Positions 46,230-55,053 of a stretch of 64,000 nucleotides of DNA are shown in pieces. The stretch's first letter is position 1, and each line of letters begins with the position of its first letter. Made by a program: the position numbers and the translations under genes. This DNA is from Candidatus Aminicenantota bacterium (GTDB lineage: Bacteria; Acidobacteriota; Aminicenantia; S016-38). Where the stretch lies: assembly GCA_027068075.1 (NCBI GenBank), contig JAMOUJ010000003.1:60001-124000 (forward strand), in the 5' to 3' direction. Under the pieces are notes generated by a model. The model worked only from the letters and a program-made list of their open reading frames with translations. It was not told where the DNA came from and searched no databases.

Positions 46230-46958
46230 TCACTCCAGATAGCCGAGGCTGCGAAGCCTCTCCTTTATTTTTTCCTTTTCTTCCGGAGAAAGGTCAGGGG
46301 TTGCCTCCTGGACCAGAGGGGTTACGGCGCTGAGAACCAGACGCTGAAGGTCCATCCCCCTCTTTTCCGCCACCTTTTTGAGTTTATCAGAAAGATACCT
46401 GGGGATGGCCACGAACTCCGGCTTGGCCTTCTCTATGTACCCCAATTCCTCCAGTTTTCCCACCACCTTGGCGGCGGATTCCTCTATGGTTTCCTTATCG
46501 GTGTCCACCACCACTTCAGGGTTACGGGGCTCCTCGTAGGGATCGGAAATTCCGGTGAAGTTCTTTATCTCCCCTGCCAGGGCCTTTTTGTACATGCCCT
46601 TCACATCCCTTTCAATGCAGACCTCCACGGGGCAGCGGACATACACCAGAACGAAGTCCTTTATTTGCTCCCTTATCTCCTGGCGGATGGCCTCGTAGGG
46701 AGAAACGAAGGCGGCGGTGACGATGGCCCCTGCCCTGGTGAGCAGGGAACAAACGAACCCCACCCTCCTTATGTTCTCATCCCGGTCCTCCTTGGAAAAT
46801 CCAAGCCCCTTGGACAGATACTTCCGGGTAACATCCCCGTCCAGGGACTCCACATAATACCCCCTCCTTTCCAGTTCGTCCCTGACGGCCTTGGCCAGGG
46901 TGGTCTTTCCGGAGCAGGGAAGCCCGGTAAACCATATGGTAACTCCCTTTGGATTCAT
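46230..46958 (-). CDS. cysC: Adenylylsulfate kinase with C-terminal extension
   Basis: A 242-residue APS kinase: Walker A GLPCSGKTTLA, SLDGDVTRKYLSKGLGF (APS site), FVSPYEAIRQEIREQI and FTGISDPYEEPRNPE. The normal domain ends near residue 176; about 65 extra residues follow (helical, basic) and end in ERLRSLGYLE. Together with sat it makes PAPS. The extra tail is unusual. The start has GAGAAGGAGG upstream and the gene is the first of the operon. Confidence 0.93.
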   Translation of the reverse strand: MNPKGVTIWFTGLPCSGKTTLAKAVRDELERRGYYVESLDGDVTRKYLSKGLGFSKEDRDENIRRVGFVCSLLTRAGAIVTAAFVSPYEAIRQEIREQIKDFVLVYVRCPVEVCIERDVKGMYKKALAGEIKNFTGISDPYEEPRNPEVVVDTDKETIEESAAKVVGKLEELGYIEKAKPEFVAIPRYLSDKLKKVAEKRGMDLQRLVLSAVTPLVQEATPDLSPEEKEKIKERLRSLGYLE

Positions 46959-46996
46959 ACTTCCTCCTTCTCAACCGTTTTAGATTCAGAGAAGAA

Positions 46997-47025
46997 ATTT
47001 TATTTTAAAAAGCGGAAAACTTCAA
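46997..47025 (-). promoter_or_regulatory. Promoter for apsK-sat
   Basis: TTGAAG at 47020-47025, a 17-nt spacer, and TAAAAT at 46997-47002. The transcript would carry a leader of about 32 nt with an SD. A second overlapping TAAAAT (47002-47007) has a 12-nt spacer and is less likely. It occupies the gap after mraY. Confidence 0.55.
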
Positions 47026-47033
47026 TTTTTTCC

Positions 47034-48125
47034 TCACCTGATCTTCAGGGAAGATAGGGCTATGAGGAAGAGGAGGAAGGATATAATCCAGAGCCTTATT
47101 ACGATCTTCGTTTCCCCCCACCCCATGTGCTGAAGGGTGTGATGAAGGGGTGCCCTGTAAATCAACCTTCTCTTGAATCTCTTTATCCCGATAAGGTCCT
47201 GGAGGAAGGAAGAGAGAAGTTCCGCCACGAAAACCCCGCCGGCAATTAAAAACAAGGCCTCCTGCTTCAGTAGGATGGCCTGGGTGGCCATGAACCCTCC
47301 CAGAAGCAGGGAGCCGGTATCCCCCAGGAAAACCTGGGCGGGATAACTGTTGTACCACAGAAATCCTATGCCCGCCCCCACCAGGGCCGCCGAAAAGATG
47401 ACGATTTCGTGGGCCCCGGGGATGAAGGGAAAGAGGAGGTAATTGGCCATCCTCACATTCCCCATGACATAGGCGAAGATTCCGAAAAGCCCTATGACCA
47501 TCAGGGATGGAACTATGGCAAGACCGTCCAGTCCGTCGGTGAGGTTCACCGAATTGGTCACCAGGGCGTAGTACAGGGTTATGCCCAGGCCGTAGACCAG
47601 GGGAGGCAGAAGAAGGACCGGGTATTTAACGAAGGGAAGGTAGAGTTGAAAGGTGAGGGCACTGGGCAGGGGAGAGATGGCAGGGGTGAGGATGATCAGG
47701 GAGGCCAGGACCCCGAAGGAAAGTTGGGAGAAAAGTTTGGGCCATCGGCTTATCCCCTCCCCCACCCTTATTTTCAAAACATCGTCCAGGGCCCCCAGGA
47801 AGGAAAACCAGAGCATGGACAGGAAGAGGATGTAAACGAATTTATTGGAAAGGTCGCACCAGAGCAGGGCCGAAAGACCCCCGGAGAGGAGGATTATAAC
47901 TCCCCCCATGGTGGGAGTCCCCACCTTTGACCTGGTGTAATCCAGATACTCCCTGGGATTATCTCTGATGCCATGCCTGTAGAGGAACCTTATGAGGGGC
48001 CAACCCAGGAAAACCGCCAGGAGCAGGGCGGTGAGACCGGCAAAAATCGTCCGGGAAGACACATAAACCAGCAACCTGGAGGCCGGAAATTTGCCCAGAA
48101 ACATCTTTCCGAGAAGGTATATCAT
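47034..48125 (-). CDS. mraY: Phospho-N-acetylmuramoyl-pentapeptide-transferase
   Basis: A 363-residue integral membrane MraY that makes lipid I. Visible: KVGTPTMGGVIIL, FVNSVNLTDGLDGLAIV-like VTNSVNLTDGLDGLAI (catalytic Asp region), LGDTGSLLLGGF and APLHHTLQHMGWGETKIVIR. About ten membrane helices. It overlaps the MurG-MurJ fusion by 4 nt, which makes the next two steps. Confidence 0.94.
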   Translation of the reverse strand: MIYLLGKMFLGKFPASRLLVYVSSRTIFAGLTALLLAVFLGWPLIRFLYRHGIRDNPREYLDYTRSKVGTPTMGGVIILLSGGLSALLWCDLSNKFVYILFLSMLWFSFLGALDDVLKIRVGEGISRWPKLFSQLSFGVLASLIILTPAISPLPSALTFQLYLPFVKYPVLLLPPLVYGLGITLYYALVTNSVNLTDGLDGLAIVPSLMVIGLFGIFAYVMGNVRMANYLLFPFIPGAHEIVIFSAALVGAGIGFLWYNSYPAQVFLGDTGSLLLGGFMATQAILLKQEALFLIAGGVFVAELLSSFLQDLIGIKRFKRRLIYRAPLHHTLQHMGWGETKIVIRLWIISFLLFLIALSSLKIR

Positions 48126-51100
48126 TCTTCCTCCATCAGCCGGGCCACCTTTTCCCTTATGGGAAACCTCGGCTCAAAGCCTTCGCTTATCAGCAGAATC
48201 CCCCTGGCCTCCTGCCGGGCCTCCGCCAACCCGATAATTCCCCTCTTCTTGAGAATCAAGAGGGCCTCCACCGAGGCCAGCCTCAGGCGGTAATTTACAT
48301 CCTGGTAAAAGGGCCTTATCAAAGGAAGGACATCCCTATCCCCTATTTTCGCCAGGGAGATAATGGCCTTTTCCCTCACCTCAAACCACCTGTCCTTTAG
48401 CAGAGTTTCAAGGACCTCCCTTCCCTCGGGATACTTCCCCAGGGCCTCCGCCACCGCCGCCCGGACCTCAAAATACGGATCCGAACTTGCCTCCTTAAGG
48501 ACCTCCAGGGTGGAAGGAGCAGGAGGGAGTTTTCCCAGGGCTGCCACGGCATTCCTCCTGACGAATCCGTATTCGTGCTTGACGAACTTTTCCAGGACAG
48601 GTCTGAACTCCTCCAGCCCCATTTCCCCCGCCAGTTTAATTCCCTGGTTAACCTTCTTCCAGTGGGAACTCATCAGGAGGGCCTCCACCTCCTCCCGGGA
48701 TGGAAGTTTTTTAGGGCCCGGGGTGGAAACGGGGAGGCCGTTTCCCGGCCTGGTTATAAAATAGTAAACCAGAAGAAAGACCACGGAAACCGTCAGGGAA
48801 ACCCCCAGGGCAAAGAGATTTGAAAGGAAACTGGAACCCAGGTTTATACCGGAAAACAGTTGATAGAAAAGGTATCCGCTGGCCACGCTGAAGGCCACCC
48901 CCAGGGTCCACCGCCCCAGGGAAGCCATCACCCGGTTCCATTCTATCTCCACACCGTCCCTTCTCATCCTTTTGTTTAGTATAAAAAATCTGAGGGCCGC
49001 CGCAAAATAAAGGGAGAGGGAAGTGGCCAACGCAAGGCCCGTGTACCCCATCCTCTGCACCAGAATTATACTCAAGACCACATTGAGGGATATGGCGGCG
49101 GCGTTGGTCCACATGGAGAGATGGGTTTCCAGCCTGGCGGCAAAGATCTTACCGGCCATGGCACTCAGACCCCACGCCACTATGGCCAGGGCGTAGTAGG
49201 AAAGGGCAGCGGCGGTCATGTCCAGGGACCGGGCTCCAAAGGCTCCCCTTTGGAACAGCACGGCTATTATGGGTCTGGCGAAGACGAAGGTGAAGGCGGT
49301 GGCAGGAAGCAGGAAGATGAAGTGGTAATTGAAACCCCGATGGAGGACCTCCGAGGCTCCCCTTCTGTCCCCTCCATGAAATTTCTGGGAAAAATCCCTC
49401 AGGACCACATTGTTTATGGAGTTTCCTACGATGTTGGCGGGAAGGCGGAACACTATGGCGGCAAAGTAAAGGGCCGCCACGGCCCCGTTCTGGAGGGGAG
49501 TGGCCAGGACTTTATCCACGAAATCCGATAATTTAGAAAAGGAGACATCCAGGAGAATGGGCAGGGTGAGGAGGGCCACGGTAAATACCCCCGGATCCAG
49601 TTTCAGCCCCCCTTTCCCTTCCTCCCCCATGTATTCCCGTCTCAAATTTCCCAGGAGAAAGGCCGCCTGGAGCAAACCTCCCATCAAAACTCCGATCCCC
49701 AGGGAGTAGAAGGAAAACCTTTTGTAGAAAAACAGTATTCCCAGGACTATCCCCACGCTGTAGAAGGCCGAGGATCCCTCGGCGGTGGCAAACCTGTTGT
49801 TTCCCTTCAATATGGCCCCTGCCCACCCGATAACCGTAGCGAAGAGGAGGTAGGGAAGCATGAGCCGGGTCAGGGCTATGCCCTCCTCCAAAACCCCCTT
49901 CTTCACGAATCCCGGGGCTATGTAGGGGAACCAGGAAGGCAGGCTGAACTCCAGGGCCAGGACTATCAGGGCGGTGGCCAGGGTGAAGAAAAACAGCACC
50001 GACAAGGCCAAAGACCTCCCCCTTCCCCTTTCCCTGGCCTTGAGAAAGGAGGGGAGAAAGGCGTTGTCCATGGCGTTTTCCCCCACCACTCGTCTGAAAA
50101 AACTGGCCACGGTGAGGGCCACGGCGAAGATGTCCGTGGCCAGGGTGGTGCCGAAGTATCCTCCGATAAAAACTTCCCTCAGAAACCCAAAGACCCTGGA
50201 TATGGAAACCCCGGTGGCGGAGGAAAGAACCCTCCTTCCGAACCCAGGTCCCCGCTGAACCACCTCCTCTATCAATTCCCTGAAACCCTTTTCCGGGGGC
50301 TCTTCCTTCAACTTCCCGTAGGCCCTTTCCATTTCGTGGCGGTGGGAAACCACCCTCTCCAGGGCTGAAAGGAGTTTTGAAGGTGGGATTCCCCCGGGTC
50401 CCTCCAGAACCACCTCCCCGGCGCCGATTTCTTTAAAAAACAGGGCGTTGTGGAGTTGATGTTCCCCGGGAAGCCCCATCTTAGGAACCAACACCGCCGG
50501 TTTTCTTACCCTCTTCAGTTCCTCCACGGTGCCGGCCCCGGCCCGGCACACCACCACATCCGCCGCAGAATAGGCGTTCTCCATATCCTCAATGTACTCC
50601 CTGAGGATGTACGAAGGCTCCTCCAGAACCCCCTTTTCTTTTAAAAGATCCCTGGTTTCTTCAAAGGCCCGGTATCCCCTCCCCCCTATGCCGCAGGAGT
50701 GAAGAACCCACCACCCCTTTTTCACCAGTTCCGGCGATATCTCTGCCATGGCCATGTTTAGGTTTCGGGCCCCCCGACTTCCACCGAAGGCCAGGACGAG
50801 AACCACATCCTCGGGAATCTCCAGTTTTTTCCTGGCCTCCGCCCTGGGAAGCCTTCTTATCCTGCTACGGAGGGGATATCCGGTGTAGTAAACCCTGCCC
50901 CGGAATTTTTCCCTGGTCCCGGGGAAACTAACCGCCACCGCCGAAGCCAGCCGGGAAAGGAGTTTATTGGCCCTTCCCGGAACGAGGTTTTGCTCGTGGA
51001 GAATTATGGGGATGCCCCTGAGTTTTGCCGCCAGGACCCCGGGCACCGAGACATATCCGCCGCTGGATATAAGCACCCGGGGTTTGAACTTTCCCAGAAC

Positions 51101-51346
51101 CCACCAGGCCCTGACCACCCCCGGTATAAGTTTTAGCAGAAACTTCAAAAAACCGGGGAGATCCCTTCTGGAAGTGGGAAAGGGGGCGGCGGGAACGGCC
51201 ACGAACTTCATCCCCCGGACCATTCTGGCCTCGGCCCCCCGGCGGGTTCCTATGTAGAGAAATTCCCCATTCTCCAGAGCCTCGGCTATGGCCAGAAGGG
51301 GATAAACATGACCCCCGGTTCCTCCTCCGGTCAGGGCTATCTTCAT
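48122..51346 (-). CDS. MurG-MurJ-HEAT tripartite fusion protein
   Basis: One uninterrupted 1074-residue frame. Residues 1-362 are MurG (lipid II synthase): GGGTGGHVYP (7-16), LHEQN (116-120), AFGGSRGARN (186-195), CRAGAGTVEEL and EHQLHNA (295-301). Residues about 366-868 are MurJ/MviN, the lipid II flippase: SISRVFGFLREV (381-392), NAFLPSFLKA, then about 14 membrane helices including AAIVFRLPANIVGNSINNVVL. Residues about 885-1074 are at least four HEAT repeats (FVRRNAVAALGKLPP, FEVRAAVAEALGKYP, FEVREKAIISLAKIG, RLRLASVEALLILKK) that should lie in the cytoplasm. No stop or frameshift separates them. It is coupled to mraY by ATGA. Confidence 0.9.
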   Translation of the reverse strand: MKIALTGGGTGGHVYPLLAIAEALENGEFLYIGTRRGAEARMVRGMKFVAVPAAPFPTSRRDLPGFLKFLLKLIPGVVRAWWVLGKFKPRVLISSGGYVSVPGVLAAKLRGIPIILHEQNLVPGRANKLLSRLASAVAVSFPGTREKFRGRVYYTGYPLRSRIRRLPRAEARKKLEIPEDVVLVLAFGGSRGARNLNMAMAEISPELVKKGWWVLHSCGIGGRGYRAFEETRDLLKEKGVLEEPSYILREYIEDMENAYSAADVVVCRAGAGTVEELKRVRKPAVLVPKMGLPGEHQLHNALFFKEIGAGEVVLEGPGGIPPSKLLSALERVVSHRHEMERAYGKLKEEPPEKGFRELIEEVVQRGPGFGRRVLSSATGVSISRVFGFLREVFIGGYFGTTLATDIFAVALTVASFFRRVVGENAMDNAFLPSFLKARERGRGRSLALSVLFFFTLATALIVLALEFSLPSWFPYIAPGFVKKGVLEEGIALTRLMLPYLLFATVIGWAGAILKGNNRFATAEGSSAFYSVGIVLGILFFYKRFSFYSLGIGVLMGGLLQAAFLLGNLRREYMGEEGKGGLKLDPGVFTVALLTLPILLDVSFSKLSDFVDKVLATPLQNGAVAALYFAAIVFRLPANIVGNSINNVVLRDFSQKFHGGDRRGASEVLHRGFNYHFIFLLPATAFTFVFARPIIAVLFQRGAFGARSLDMTAAALSYYALAIVAWGLSAMAGKIFAARLETHLSMWTNAAAISLNVVLSIILVQRMGYTGLALATSLSLYFAAALRFFILNKRMRRDGVEIEWNRVMASLGRWTLGVAFSVASGYLFYQLFSGINLGSSFLSNLFALGVSLTVSVVFLLVYYFITRPGNGLPVSTPGPKKLPSREEVEALLMSSHWKKVNQGIKLAGEMGLEEFRPVLEKFVKHEYGFVRRNAVAALGKLPPAPSTLEVLKEASSDPYFEVRAAVAEALGKYPEGREVLETLLKDRWFEVREKAIISLAKIGDRDVLPLIRPFYQDVNYRLRLASVEALLILKKRGIIGLAEARQEARGILLISEGFEPRFPIREKVARLMEEE

Positions 51347-51414
51347 AACTCCTATGTTACCACCCGGAAAGAAACCTCCGCAATTTCCCTTAACTTTTAA
51401 TAAAAATCAAACCG

Positions 51415-51423
51415 TGTTAGAAT
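51415..51423 (+). promoter_or_regulatory. Extended -10 for the ODP-like gene
   Basis: TGT followed by TAGAAT at 51418-51423, about 37 nt before the ATG at 51460; SD GGAAGGAGG at 51445-51453. No strong -35. Confidence 0.5.
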
Positions 51424-51459
51424 AGGAGAAAGTTTCCAGTTTAAGGAAGGAGGTTGAAA

Positions 51460-52587
51460 ATGCACGGTGAAATTCAGGAAATAGGCAAGGAATTTTACCT
51501 CTTGAGGAGCGATGAAAAGGATTTTCACCGAAACATTTACATAAAGAGATTCGTGGGGCCCAACGGGGACAGTTTGAACATGATAATGGACCCCGGAACT
51601 CCCCTGGACTATCCCAGCCTGAGCAAGGCCCTGAAGGAACTCATCGGGGGGGTGAAAAACATCCACATAGTCTTCCTGAGTCACCAGGACCCGGATGTTT
51701 CCTCCAACATAGGGGCGATCCTCGCCTCCGCCCCCAAGGCCCTGGTCTTCACCTCCATAGATACCTGGAGGCTGGTGAAGATGTACGGGATTCCGGAAAA
51801 GAGGTTTAAACCCATTGAGTCCTTCAAGAAGGACCTCCTTAAAGTGAAAAGGACCGGGCACTGGATCCAGTTCGTCCCGGCCAGGTATTGCCACTTCCGC
51901 GGGGCCATGATGATATACGACCACGAAAGCAGAATTCTGTTTTCCGGGGACTTCATGGCCGGTGTGAACACCAGGAAGGGTCCCGGTATCTACGCCAACG
52001 AGGAGTCCTGGGAAGGGATATCCCTTTTCCATCAGATATACATGCCATCCAAAAGGGCAATCCAGATGACCGTGGATAGAATCAACATGCTCAATCCCAC
52101 CCCCAAGGTCATAGCGCCCCAGCACGGCGACATCGTGAAGGGACAACTCCTGGAGGACTTCCTCCAGAGACTGGCCTCCCTGGATGTGGGCCTGGATACC
52201 GAGGAGAACATAGAGGCGGAGAAGGAAAACCTCTATGTGGCCCTGTCCTCCTTCCTGGAAATGCTGAAGTTAACCTATCCGGATGTTCACTCCAGCCTCA
52301 TGGAACTGCTGACCTCCGCCGGAGAGTTCACCACGGCCTTCAAGATAGTGGGGGGAAGCGTCATGGAGATAAAACTCCTGCCCAAGACCGCCATAAACCA
52401 CTTTTGGAAGGCCTTGAAAAAGGCCAGCAGTCCCGATCTGCACGAGGAACTGGGCGGGCTTTTTGCCAATTCCCTCAAGAGTTTCGGCATAGAACCCCCC
52501 GAAGAGACCCTGCCGGAAGGACCCGAGGAAGAGGACACCAAGGACCTTACCAGCGAACTGGTGGACCTGGACAAACTTTTCGGCTAA
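51460..52587 (+). CDS. Metallo-beta-lactamase-fold diiron protein (ODP/flavodiiron-like)
   Basis: A 375-residue protein with a beta-lactamase-like metal domain: LSHQDPDVSSN (ligands His75, Asp77, perhaps Asp79), RYCHFRGAMMIY (His145), FSGDFMAG (Asp164) and APQHGDI (His222). It matches the flavodiiron/ODP clade but lacks the flavodoxin domain. ODP proteins bind oxygen at a diiron site and act as sensors. The C-terminal 150 residues are helical and ends with acidic EELVDLDKLFG. The ATG at 51460 is chosen because GGAAGGAGG lies 6 nt upstream. It faces the MurG-MurJ gene. Confidence 0.83.
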   Translation: MHGEIQEIGKEFYLLRSDEKDFHRNIYIKRFVGPNGDSLNMIMDPGTPLDYPSLSKALKELIGGVKNIHIVFLSHQDPDVSSNIGAILASAPKALVFTSIDTWRLVKMYGIPEKRFKPIESFKKDLLKVKRTGHWIQFVPARYCHFRGAMMIYDHESRILFSGDFMAGVNTRKGPGIYANEESWEGISLFHQIYMPSKRAIQMTVDRINMLNPTPKVIAPQHGDIVKGQLLEDFLQRLASLDVGLDTEENIEAEKENLYVALSSFLEMLKLTYPDVHSSLMELLTSAGEFTTAFKIVGGSVMEIKLLPKTAINHFWKALKKASSPDLHEELGGLFANSLKSFGIEPPEETLPEGPEEEDTKDLTSELVDLDKLFG

Positions 52588-52592
52588 GGGGG

Positions 52593-54986
52593 TTATTTAA
52601 GCACAACCTCCACGGGTTTGCCGAGGCCCTGCCACGCTTCCACCAGACGGGCTCTGGGGATCTTCTCAATGAGGGCGGGAAGTTTGTAGAGGTAATCCGG
52701 AGAAAACCCCAGATAAAGGTAATATCCCGTGTAATAGGCCCTGTTTATCTTCCTCTCCCCGTATCTTAAGACCCGGCTGGCCAGGGAAACCTTCAGGCGA
52801 TGGAAATCCTCGGGACCTATCTTTTCCGGGGAAAACCTGGAAAGGACCTCGGAGACCGCCTCCTTAACTCCGGGGAGGGCTTTTTTTCCGGTGGGGATGA
52901 TTATTTCAAGACTCCCCTCGCCGTTGCTGTAGGGAACGAAGGAAGAGCCCACGGAATAGGCCAATCCCCGCCTTTCCCTCACCTCTTCCACCAGGGCATC
53001 CCTTAGAGCCCAGGCCAGAAGCATGTAAACCGGATAATCGCTCTTCCCCCACTTCAACTTCCACCCCAGGCCGTAGGCGGCGTTCTTAGGGTGAGGTGAG
53101 AACTGAGTTTTTTCGGAAAACGCCGGGGAACCCTTCCACGAACGATGGGGAAGGGAATCCAGGCAGGGCGGAAGGGAAGACCAGGAGGCCGTGTAAACGA
53201 TGTTTGAAGCGGAAAAGGCCCTCGCCCTTAGTTCCTGCAGGTCGGCAAATCTGGCCCCTTCAACGAGTTTTCTGTTGCCGTAGAGGGGATAGGAAAGGGG
53301 AGGTTTAAAAAGCATGGCCCTGAGGGCCTCCCCCGCTGCCCAGGAAGGTCTGGAAGAGAGATAGCCCAATTCCCAGAGGACCTCCTCCTTTGCCTTCCGG
53401 AAAGCCTCCGGGGAAAGGGGAGTCTGAAGGATGCGGCAGACCAGTTTTTCAAGGGCTCCGGAGGAATAACCCTCCAGCCTGACATAGGCGTAATCCTTGC
53501 TCAGGTAAAAATCGTCAAAGGGGAAAAAGGGATAATCCGTAAACTGGGCGCTCACCCCTGCCCTCTCCAGTTCCCCCTCCAGTTCCTTCTCCAGGGTCTT
53601 CATAAGGAGGTGAACCTGGCCCGGAAAATCCTCCACCCAGGCCCTACGGCCCACCAGGATGTGGGCAGCGTAAATTCTGCCACGGCCCTGAAACAGGGCG
53701 TACCTCAATCCGTTGGGGAGCCGGGAGGAATTAACCCGGGGGGAAATCGCCTTGAATACCTCCCTCCGGAATTGGGGACCCTGAAGCAGGCCGTAGTACT
53801 TACCGCTTTTTTCAACCTTTACCCGGGCGGAATCCACGGCCTTTACATCGGCCGTATTCACCTCATCTACGAAGGAGGAATACCTTCCGGGGCAGAGGAC
53901 TTCCCATCCCGCCACCTCCCGGGCCAGGTGGATTTTCTTTTCCAGAACCATTATTCTGGATGAGAGAAACCACTTCCTGGCCACCTCCACTTCCGGGGAA
54001 GATACGGGTTCAGAAAGGATGCGCTTGAGGGCCTCTTCCACATTCCTTCCCTCGGTCTTCCCCCGGATCAAAGAGGAAAGGTGAATAAAGCCGAAGTTTC
54101 TGTGTTTTTCGTACTCGCCGGAAACGCGGGGCAGGGAAATCTCCTTCATGAGCCTCCTGGCCAGAATCCGGGCCAGAAGTTCGTAACGGCCCGACCCTTT
54201 CTGACAGGGAGAGGGAGCCTCCAGGGCCAAATCAAGCCTGCTCACCCTGGACTGAACCGCATCCATCCCTCCCCACCGGGGATGGACCTCCACCGCCGGA
54301 GTATCCGTTCCCTGGCGGGGAAAGGAGAATATCCTCTCCAGTTCCGGTCTTATGGCCTCAAAGGAAAAATCCCCCAGAATGACCACCTTCATCCTGGAGG
54401 GGGCGTAATACCTCCTCCAGAAATCCATAACCCTTTCCCTGGTGAGGTTCTTTATCACCTCGGGATAGCCCAGAACCGGCTCCGCATAGGGACTTGCCTC
54501 CAGAAACCTCCGGTAGAATTCGTAGGAGGAGCCGGCCACGGGATTGGCGTAATCCTTAATTATTTCCTGATAAACCACCCCCTTTTCCTTTTCAAACTCC
54601 TTCTCCGGGAAGGAACTCAAAAACAGCATCTCGGAGATGAGGCGAAAGGATGGAAGGAGGGCGGAGGGAGGAGAAACGAATTCAAAGACCACATAATCCT
54701 TGCGGGTGAAGGCGTTGTAATAGGTGCCCAGGTCCGCAAAGGCCTTCTCCAGCGAATCCCTGTCCCGGCGGAAGGTGCCGTCAAAGAGCATGTGCTCAAG
54801 GAAATGGCTCAGTCCCCTCTCGGCCGGGGCCTCGTAGGAAGAGCCCGCCTCCACGGCTATGGCCACAGAAACCAGGGGATAGGACCTGTCCTGTTGATAT
54901 ATGACCCGGGTGCCGCTTTTAAGGGTGACCCGTTGAAAGGCCAGAAGTGAAAAACCTAAAAGGCTCAAAACCAGAATCTTTCTCAT
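52593..54986 (-). CDS. M16-family zinc peptidase, two-domain single chain
   Basis: A 797-residue M16 protease with a signal peptide. HFLEH (61-65) in GLSHFLEHMLFDG and the downstream Glu near GVVYQEII give the zinc site. The second half (about 400-797) is the inactive domain pair, ending in ALIEKIPRARLVEAWQGLG. Exported peptide-degrading enzyme. The start has no SD; TAGAAT ends 6 nt before it. Its promoter is duplicated 1.4 kb away. Confidence 0.9.
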   Translation of the reverse strand: MRKILVLSLLGFSLLAFQRVTLKSGTRVIYQQDRSYPLVSVAIAVEAGSSYEAPAERGLSHFLEHMLFDGTFRRDRDSLEKAFADLGTYYNAFTRKDYVVFEFVSPPSALLPSFRLISEMLFLSSFPEKEFEKEKGVVYQEIIKDYANPVAGSSYEFYRRFLEASPYAEPVLGYPEVIKNLTRERVMDFWRRYYAPSRMKVVILGDFSFEAIRPELERIFSFPRQGTDTPAVEVHPRWGGMDAVQSRVSRLDLALEAPSPCQKGSGRYELLARILARRLMKEISLPRVSGEYEKHRNFGFIHLSSLIRGKTEGRNVEEALKRILSEPVSSPEVEVARKWFLSSRIMVLEKKIHLAREVAGWEVLCPGRYSSFVDEVNTADVKAVDSARVKVEKSGKYYGLLQGPQFRREVFKAISPRVNSSRLPNGLRYALFQGRGRIYAAHILVGRRAWVEDFPGQVHLLMKTLEKELEGELERAGVSAQFTDYPFFPFDDFYLSKDYAYVRLEGYSSGALEKLVCRILQTPLSPEAFRKAKEEVLWELGYLSSRPSWAAGEALRAMLFKPPLSYPLYGNRKLVEGARFADLQELRARAFSASNIVYTASWSSLPPCLDSLPHRSWKGSPAFSEKTQFSPHPKNAAYGLGWKLKWGKSDYPVYMLLAWALRDALVEEVRERRGLAYSVGSSFVPYSNGEGSLEIIIPTGKKALPGVKEAVSEVLSRFSPEKIGPEDFHRLKVSLASRVLRYGERKINRAYYTGYYLYLGFSPDYLYKLPALIEKIPRARLVEAWQGLGKPVEVVLK

Positions 54987-55031
54987 GGGGAAATTCTATA
55001 AAACCCCGGGAATGAAATAAAATTTTTCGCT
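54987..55031 (-). promoter_or_regulatory. Promoter copy A (duplicated), upstream of M16
   Basis: Minus strand: TTTATT at 55016-55021, 17-nt spacer, TAGAAT at 54993-54998, then TTCCCC and the ATG at 54986. The sequence from 54991 to about 55027 repeats at 56371-56408 (copy B) with few changes. Confidence 0.6.
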
Positions 55032-55053
55032 TTAAAATTCGGGGGAAAGGCGA

